Shown here in pieces: positions 30,483 to 35,086 of a stretch of DNA of 35,086 bases (positions are counted from its first letter, which is position 1; the number at the start of each line of letters is the position of its first letter). Position numbers and translations under genes: made by a program. This DNA comes from an uncultured Acetatifactor sp. (GTDB lineage: Bacteria > Bacillota > Clostridia > Lachnospirales > Lachnospiraceae). The notes beneath the pieces are model-generated. The model was not told the DNA's origin and did not search any database. It saw nothing but the letters and a program-made list of their open reading frames with translations. The stretch covers positions 1 through 35,086 of the forward strand of contig CANPYG010000022.1 in assembly GCA_947588205.1 (NCBI GenBank), read 5' to 3'.

Positions 30483-31325
30483 TTAGTTGAAGTGATACAA
30501 CGCTCCAAACCTTTTAACGCTTTCCGTTACCAGCTTCGAGAAGCGGGGCGCCGCAAGGTCGGCAGCCTCCTGAACCTCTTCATGGGTCAAGGGGTTGGCA
30601 GTCATTCCCGCAGCGAGATTGCTGATACAGGATACGCCGCAGATCTTCATACCCATGTGATTGGCAGCGATGGCTTCCACCACGGTGCTCATCCCCACCG
30701 CATCGGTTCCGAGCAGACGCAGCATCCGGATCTCCGCCGGAGATTCAAACGAAGGACCCGTAAGCTGAGTATAAACGCCCTCCTGCAGAAAAATGTTATT
30801 CTCCCTCGCTGTACTGCGGATGATCTCCTGCAGCTCTTTATCATATACAGAACTCATATCCGGGAAACGCACGCCCAGCTCGTCTATATTCGGTCCGATC
30901 AACGGATTCGGGGCAAACAAGGCGATGTGATCCCTGATCAGCATCAAGTCGCCTGCATGGAAGGAAGGATTCACGCCCCCTGCCGCATTGGTCAGAAATA
31001 GGATCTTCGCACCCATCAAGCCCATCAGCCTGACGGGCAGCACCACATCTGAGATATCATAACCTTCATAATAATGGACTCTTCCCTTCATACATACGAC
31101 CGGGATGCCGTCAATGGTTCCGAAGATAAATTTTCCTGCATGACCAGGCACCGTGGAAACTGGGAAATCTTCGATTTGTCCGTAGGAAAGCTCCGACTCC
31201 ACCTTGATCTGACTGGCATAATCCCCCAGCCCAGAACCCAGGACAATCGCCGCCAGGGGCTTAAAATCCGTATATTCCCTGACCTTTTGATAACATTTTG
31301 TCAACTTTTCATATACTCCATTCAT
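30483..31325 (-). CDS. punA: Purine-nucleoside phosphorylase (trimeric PNP)
   Basis: A 280-residue enzyme that phosphorolyses inosine and guanosine to the base and ribose-1-phosphate. Motifs: phosphate-binding GSGLG (31-35), VPGHAGKF, the HYYEGY segment, TNAAGGVN and the base-pocket AVGMSTVVEA. AGGAGG is 8 bp before ATG. It heads the operon punA-cdd-mtaD-mutS-like-small peptide-HAD, a nucleoside salvage set. Confidence 0.93.
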   Translation of the reverse strand: MNGVYEKLTKCYQKVREYTDFKPLAAIVLGSGLGDYASQIKVESELSYGQIEDFPVSTVPGHAGKFIFGTIDGIPVVCMKGRVHYYEGYDISDVVLPVRLMGLMGAKILFLTNAAGGVNPSFHAGDLMLIRDHIALFAPNPLIGPNIDELGVRFPDMSSVYDKELQEIIRSTARENNIFLQEGVYTQLTGPSFESPAEIRMLRLLGTDAVGMSTVVEAIAANHMGMKICGVSCISNLAAGMTANPLTHEEVQEAADLAAPRFSKLVTESVKRFGALYHFN

Positions 31326-31445
31326 GAGGAACGCCTCCTGTTTCCCTCAGCAACATCAACAACAACATCAAACTGATTTCTTAAATTCTAACCAGTCAGA
31401 TATTTTTTAGCATCGAAAAATGCCGGATTGCTAAATTTTAAAACC

Positions 31446-31474
31446 ATTATATAGCAGTGACAACTGTAAAGCAA
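31446..31474 (-). promoter_or_regulatory. Promoter of the nucleoside salvage operon
   Basis: Perfect TATAAT (complement of 31446-31451) with TTGCTT 17 bp upstream (complement of 31469-31474) on the minus strand. The 120-bp leader contains a dyad TTTAGCA/TGCTAAA. No purine riboswitch core was seen. Confidence 0.65.
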
Positions 31475-31504
31475 GGATAAATTTTTATACCATTTTTGTC
31501 CACA

Positions 31505-31617
31505 AAAATGTGATTCAGAGAAATCAAATTAATTAGATAAAATGTGTTATAGGGAAAAATATTGTGCGAAAAATGTGTTTATCCTGCATTGATTTTATCA
31601 GAAAAATGTGTTAAACT
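31505..31617 (+). promoter_or_regulatory. Promoter with four AAAATGTG direct repeats upstream of the second DUF4143 gene
   Basis: AAAATGTG occurs at 31505, 31539, 31570 and 31603 (the last three as AAAATGTGTT), 34, 31 and 33 bp apart, about three helical turns. The last copy lies in the spacer of a candidate promoter TTGATT (31589-31594), 17 bp, TAAACT (31612-31617). The phased copies may bind a regulator. Confidence 0.45.
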
Positions 31618-31635
31618 ATTATATGTCAATCTATT

Positions 31636-31680
31636 ATGCATCAATCCATTATGCATCAATCCATTATGCATCAAACTATT
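31636..31680 (+). repeat. Three-copy 15-bp tandem repeat in the leader
   Basis: ATGCATCAATCCATT occurs at 31636-31650 and 31651-31665, with a third copy ATGCATCAAACTATT at 31666-31680 and a partial copy before. Each contains an in-frame ATG with respect to the downstream gene, but none has a ribosome site. Confidence 0.8.
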
Positions 31681-31710
31681 CCTATCTCGGGGGAAAGGGA
31701 GGAAATCAGA

Positions 31711-33003
31711 TTGAAACGAAACGCAATCCGCGAGCTGGCCGCATGGAAGTCCAGTGAAGACCGTAAACCCATGGTACTCAAAGGCGCCCGTCAGGTAGGT
31801 AAGACCTGGTTAATGAAGGAATTTGGACGAACCTGTTACGACAGCTTTGTTTACTTTAATTTTGATGAAGAAGATGGGTTGAAATCCATTTTTGAAGGGA
31901 ATAAGAACCCCTACCGTATCATCGAGCTATTGTCCCTGATTGCAGGGAAGAAGATTCTTCCAGCAAAAACCCTCATTCTTTTCGACGAGATTCAGGAGTG
32001 TCCGGAGGCCCTCAACACCCTCAAATATTTTAAGGAAAAAGCCAATGAATATCATGTGGTTGCTGCAGGAAGTCTTTTGGGAACGCTTCTCGCCCAGCCG
32101 AAATCCTATCCGGTGGGTATGGTGAATCTTTTGGAGTTATCTCCGATGACCTTCGATGAATTCCTGGAAGCCACGGATGAACCGCTGTTTGCATACTATT
32201 CTTCCATCCAAAAAGGACAGCCCATCGAAGAGTATTTCCATAACCGTCTTATGGATGCCTATCGCTCCTACCTGATTATCGGCGGAATGCCGGAGTGCGT
32301 TGATTCCTGGATCAGATATAAGGATCCTGCTCGGATCAGCCGAATCCAGCGGGAGTTGATCGAAATTTATGAAAATGATTTTTCAAAACACAATGGAAAG
32401 GTGAACAGCGGGCGGCTGCTCATGGTCTTCCGCAGTATTCCTTCCCAACTGGCCAAAGAGAATGAGAAATTCATGTATGGAGCCGTGCGGGAAGGCGGCA
32501 GGGCAAGGGATTTTGAAGAAGCCATTGAATGGCTTGTGTCGGCAGGGATGCTCCGGCGGGTCTATAATATCTCCAAGCCGGAACACCCTTTATCTGCCTT
32601 TGACAGGTTGGACTCCTTCAAATTGTTTGTCTTTGATACCGGACTCCTGAAGCAAATGGCCGGAATCGATAACAGCGCGATCCTGTTAAAAAGCAATTAT
32701 CAATTTAAGGGTCCTCTGACGGAAAACTATGTACTGCAGCAGCTTTACGGCCAATTTGAAGTTGCTCCCCGCTATTATTCGGATAAAAACAGCGAAATCG
32801 ACTTCCTTTTGCAGTACGGAACCAGGATCATTCCGGTTGAAGCCAAAGGCGGGTCGGATAAGTCTGCGCCTTCCTTTAAACGGTATATCGCAGAAAAACA
32901 GCCTGCTTATGCGCTGCGTTTTTCCGACAGGGGCTACCTTAAAAACGGACAAATCACAAATATGCCCCTATACCTTGCCAGGAAGGCCAAAGCGTTATTA
33001 TAG
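31711..33003 (+). CDS. AAA ATPase with DUF4143 domain (chromosomal copy)
   Basis: A 430-residue paralogue of the element protein at 18632: Walker A GARQVGKT (25-32), Walker B KTLILFDEIQ, and the C-terminal nuclease-like motif SEIDFLLQ with PVEAKG. The start is taken as TTG at 31711 because GGGAGG lies 8 bp upstream and the N-terminus (KRNAIRELAAWKSSEDRKP) then aligns with the paralogue without overhang. The ATG at 31636 would add 25 residues from tandem repeats. The acidic/lysine pair of the nuclease motif is E-x-K in both copies. Role unknown; it stands alone and converges on the next gene. Confidence 0.9.
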   Translation: MKRNAIRELAAWKSSEDRKPMVLKGARQVGKTWLMKEFGRTCYDSFVYFNFDEEDGLKSIFEGNKNPYRIIELLSLIAGKKILPAKTLILFDEIQECPEALNTLKYFKEKANEYHVVAAGSLLGTLLAQPKSYPVGMVNLLELSPMTFDEFLEATDEPLFAYYSSIQKGQPIEEYFHNRLMDAYRSYLIIGGMPECVDSWIRYKDPARISRIQRELIEIYENDFSKHNGKVNSGRLLMVFRSIPSQLAKENEKFMYGAVREGGRARDFEEAIEWLVSAGMLRRVYNISKPEHPLSAFDRLDSFKLFVFDTGLLKQMAGIDNSAILLKSNYQFKGPLTENYVLQQLYGQFEVAPRYYSDKNSEIDFLLQYGTRIIPVEAKGGSDKSAPSFKRYIAEKQPAYALRFSDRGYLKNGQITNMPLYLARKAKALL

Positions 33004-33069
33004 CATTAAAATATCCTACAAAAATTTAAAAAGAGGGGCCATCGAATACACGATCCTGGAGCAGCCCGT

Positions 33070-33663
33070 TTAATAAATGGCGTAACTGACGATGAACTTA
33101 TTCATTCCCAGCAAGAAATTTACGGCGTCGATGAACTCCCGGACCATGGCGCTGTCATAAATGTGGCCGGCCGTATCCATAGGGGGTTCAAAATTCAGGT
33201 ACAGGCAGTTGCCTTCAAACTCATAATCCTCCGGGGTCAGCGGATCCCAAGTGAAATGGTACATCATGAAGTCGTCCACGCATTTCCAGGATCTGACTTC
33301 GGCCTCCGGCATCGCTTCCTCGTCTTCCTCCTCTTCCGAATCAACGGCGAAATGGTTCAGGATGTTCAAAACGTCCGCCTGCATCTCCTCATCGACCTTT
33401 TCGTCAAAAAACAGGGCGATGCCGCCCATATAGACGGGCCTTGCGGAAGACTCCAGGATTTCCCTGAATGTGAGCTTCAATTCCTCCTGCACCTCCGGGG
33501 GAACCTCCTTCTCCGGAGGGTTCTTACAGGCTTCCTTCACCTTCTCGCTGATCTTCCGGCCGCAGCCCGCCAGCATCTCCACGATCTTATTGAGGTTCTC
33601 CGTGGTCAGCCCGTTGCGCACCATGATAAGAAGGGCTTCTCCGATTAATTTTTCCATGTACAT
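33070..33663 (-). CDS. Acidic protein of unknown function
   Basis: Not recognised. A 197-residue soluble, acidic protein with a helical N-terminal half (1-60), a PPEKEVPPEV linker, a run of acidic residues (SEEEEDEEAMPEAE, about 109-122) and a C-terminal alpha/beta part with several aromatic residues. No signal peptide or membrane segment. AAAGGAG lies 12 bp before the ATG at 33663; a second ATG two codons later is possible. It follows the YD-repeat lipoprotein gene by 34 bp and may be in its operon. Confidence 0.65.
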   Translation of the reverse strand: MYMEKLIGEALLIMVRNGLTTENLNKIVEMLAGCGRKISEKVKEACKNPPEKEVPPEVQEELKLTFREILESSARPVYMGGIALFFDEKVDEEMQADVLNILNHFAVDSEEEEDEEAMPEAEVRSWKCVDDFMMYHFTWDPLTPEDYEFEGNCLYLNFEPPMDTAGHIYDSAMVREFIDAVNFLLGMNKFIVSYAIY

Positions 33664-33697
33664 GTCTTTTGTATTCTCCTTTCTTTCTTTCTTTTGG

Positions 33698-34915
33698 TTA
33701 TTTGGTTATGTATATGGTGGTATATTCGGTTTCTGTGATACTGCCATCCGAGTAATACTCCGTTTCTTTCGTCATGTTGCCGGCTGCGTCATATTCATAT
33801 TCCCATTTATACCAATAAGCAACACTGCTGCCCGCTTCTTTCACACCAATAGCGTAATCATGCAAATCATCAAAACTGCCGTACGGTTCATATTGAATTT
33901 CTCTCGTCATGTTGCCAACAGCATCATATTCGTATTCAGTCCTAGATATGTTGCCGACTTCGGTGTTATAGGTCGTTTCTTTCGTCATGTTGCCAGCATC
34001 GTCATATTCATATTCCGTCCAACCACTATTTAGAATCATACTTTCGTTAGAATACGGCATGTAATTGGTGAAATATTTTACCGTTTTGTTGCCGGCAGCA
34101 TCATATTCCCATCTATAAATATAATTAGAATAAGTAAAATTATCGCGCCACACATACCATTCTTCATACGTCAGGTTGCCGACAGCGTCATATTCGTACA
34201 TATAATGATCACCCAACTCACTGCCATCTGAGTCATACGCTGTTCTCTTTGTCTTGTTGCCATCAGCGTCATATTCATATTCAATCCAATTTTTAAGACT
34301 GCCGTCTTCGTAATAGTCCGTTTCTTTCGTCATGTTACCGACAGTATCATATTCCCATTCAGTCCAATCATCACAAATACTGTCGTCCGCATAGTGGGTC
34401 TTTTCTTTCGTCTTGTTACCTACAGCGTCATATTCCCATTCATACCAACTACAAACACTGCCGTCCGAGCCATAGATCATTTGTTTCGTCATGTTTCCGG
34501 CTACGTCATATTCCCTTTCAATCCAATTAGAAACACTGCCGTCCGAGTTATAGTCCGTTTCTTTCGTCTCGTTGCCGGCTGCGTCATATTCCCATTCAAA
34601 CCAACTAGAAACACTGCCGTCCAATTTAAAATGCGTCTCCTTTACAGCCACCGTGACGGCCTGCCCTTTTGGATTCTCCACCGCTTCCGACCCTTCCGCC
34701 GTCTCCGTCTCAGGCGCCTCCGCTGTTCCTGTCTCCGTTATCCCAGTTCCTACCGTTCCCGTTTCCTTCTCGCTTTCCAGGGAAACTGCGCTCCCCGTAC
34801 CTTCGGTACTTCCCTCCTGGCCGCAGGCCGCCGTGCCTATGGCTAAAAGCGCCGCCAGGAGCGCTGCCGACGCCCTTTTCACCCATTCTTTTCCCGCTCC
34901 TTTGTTCCCGATCAT
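33698..34915 (-). CDS. Lipoprotein with about ten YD-type repeats
   Basis: A 405-residue surface protein. The signal peptide ends in the lipobox IGTAAC (C31), followed by a Thr/Glu/Gly-rich spacer (32-85). The rest is about ten copies of a 24-30-residue repeat with core EYDAxGNxTKExxYxxDGS, related to the YD repeats of RHS proteins that wrap into beta-barrels and may bind carbohydrate. It has no RHS core, toxin tip or hyper-conserved junction, so it is not a toxin by this evidence. The DNA of the repeats is diverged enough to be stable. AAAGGAG is 12 bp before ATG. Confidence 0.8.
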   Translation of the reverse strand: MIGNKGAGKEWVKRASAALLAALLAIGTAACGQEGSTEGTGSAVSLESEKETGTVGTGITETGTAEAPETETAEGSEAVENPKGQAVTVAVKETHFKLDGSVSSWFEWEYDAAGNETKETDYNSDGSVSNWIEREYDVAGNMTKQMIYGSDGSVCSWYEWEYDAVGNKTKEKTHYADDSICDDWTEWEYDTVGNMTKETDYYEDGSLKNWIEYEYDADGNKTKRTAYDSDGSELGDHYMYEYDAVGNLTYEEWYVWRDNFTYSNYIYRWEYDAAGNKTVKYFTNYMPYSNESMILNSGWTEYEYDDAGNMTKETTYNTEVGNISRTEYEYDAVGNMTREIQYEPYGSFDDLHDYAIGVKEAGSSVAYWYKWEYEYDAAGNMTKETEYYSDGSITETEYTTIYITK

Positions 34916-35039
34916 TTCCGATCTTATCTCCTTTCCCGTTTGTCCCGGCTCCCTTCCCCGGATTTCCGGGCAGGAACCGTTCCATTACGATTCCATTCTA
35001 CCCCCCCCACAGGCCGTCCCAAAACTTGTTTTCTGCAAC

Positions 35040-35078
35040 AAAAAATGCCAGATATATTTCATACGAAATAGATATCTG
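35040..35078 (-). terminator. Terminator for a minus-strand gene beyond the window
   Basis: CAGATAT (35049-35055) pairs with ATATCTG (35072-35078), with inner TTTC/GAAA; on the minus strand the stem is followed by GCATTTTTT (complement of 35040-35048). It should close a gene lying to the right of the window. Between it and the lipoprotein start (34916-35039) no clear promoter was seen. Confidence 0.6.
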
Positions 35079-35086
35079 ACCTCAAC

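Noticed and set aside
31330..31445. Purine riboswitch in the punA leader
   Set aside because: The three-way junction core sequences could not be found; only a 7-bp dyad is present.
1..35086. tRNA or rRNA genes
   Set aside because: No cloverleaf with a conserved T-loop sequence and CCA end, and no rRNA core sequence, was recognised on either strand.

Overview
The window looks like chromosomal DNA of a spore-forming anaerobic member of the Clostridia, probably Lachnospiraceae-like. It carries a cotJ spore-coat operon, a SpoVAF/GerA protein, an oxygen-sensitive class III ribonucleotide reductase with NrdR boxes, AGGAGG-type ribosome sites and A-type promoters. The genus assignment is inference.

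The central observation concerns cotJC, the manganese-catalase-like spore coat gene. It is cut in two. Its first 62 codons end at about 11410 and its last 152 codons begin at 20121. Between them lies an 8,713-bp element whose left-end gene encodes a large serine recombinase. Joining the two GGTA sequences (11408 and 20121) restores an uninterrupted 213-residue CotJC in frame. Joining the two inner ends of the element gives a phage-type attP: two 23-bp arms matching at 17 positions around a GG core. This is the architecture of the skin element in sigK and of SPbeta in spsM of Bacillus subtilis, where the gene is rebuilt in the mother cell during sporulation. The element cargo is a two-component system with a BcrAB-like ABC exporter, an Ig/transglutaminase surface protein, an AAA/DUF4143 ATPase, a small ORF and a folded MITE-like repeat.

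Layout. 1-3.6 kb: XRE regulator, a frameshifted XRE regulator (2-bp insertion), a possible structured RNA, and a MATE pump behind palindromic direct repeats. 3.7-10.7 kb, minus strand: a cell-envelope operon read as lipoprotein, VanR-like regulator, VanS-like kinase, unknown membrane-anchored protein, VanY-like D,D-carboxypeptidase and alanine/glycine:cation symporter. 10.7-20.6 kb, plus strand: cotJA, cotJB and split cotJC with the intervening element. 20.7-22.2 kb: spoVAF. 22.4-25.8 kb, minus: nrdD, nrdG and dut for deoxynucleotide supply, with an A-type promoter and two NrdR boxes. 25.9-31.5 kb, minus: nucleoside salvage operon punA, cdd, mtaD, a membrane-anchored MutS-like ATPase, a 48-residue membrane peptide and a HAD nucleotidase. 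31.5-35.1 kb: second DUF4143 ATPase, an acidic protein of unknown role and a lipoprotein with about ten YD-type repeats.

A second theme is an unusual density of short tandem duplications (14-32 bp units) at gene borders and in one regulator's linker. No rRNA, tRNA, CRISPR array, transposase, relaxase or phage structural gene was seen. All functional names rest on motif recognition by eye; no database search was run.
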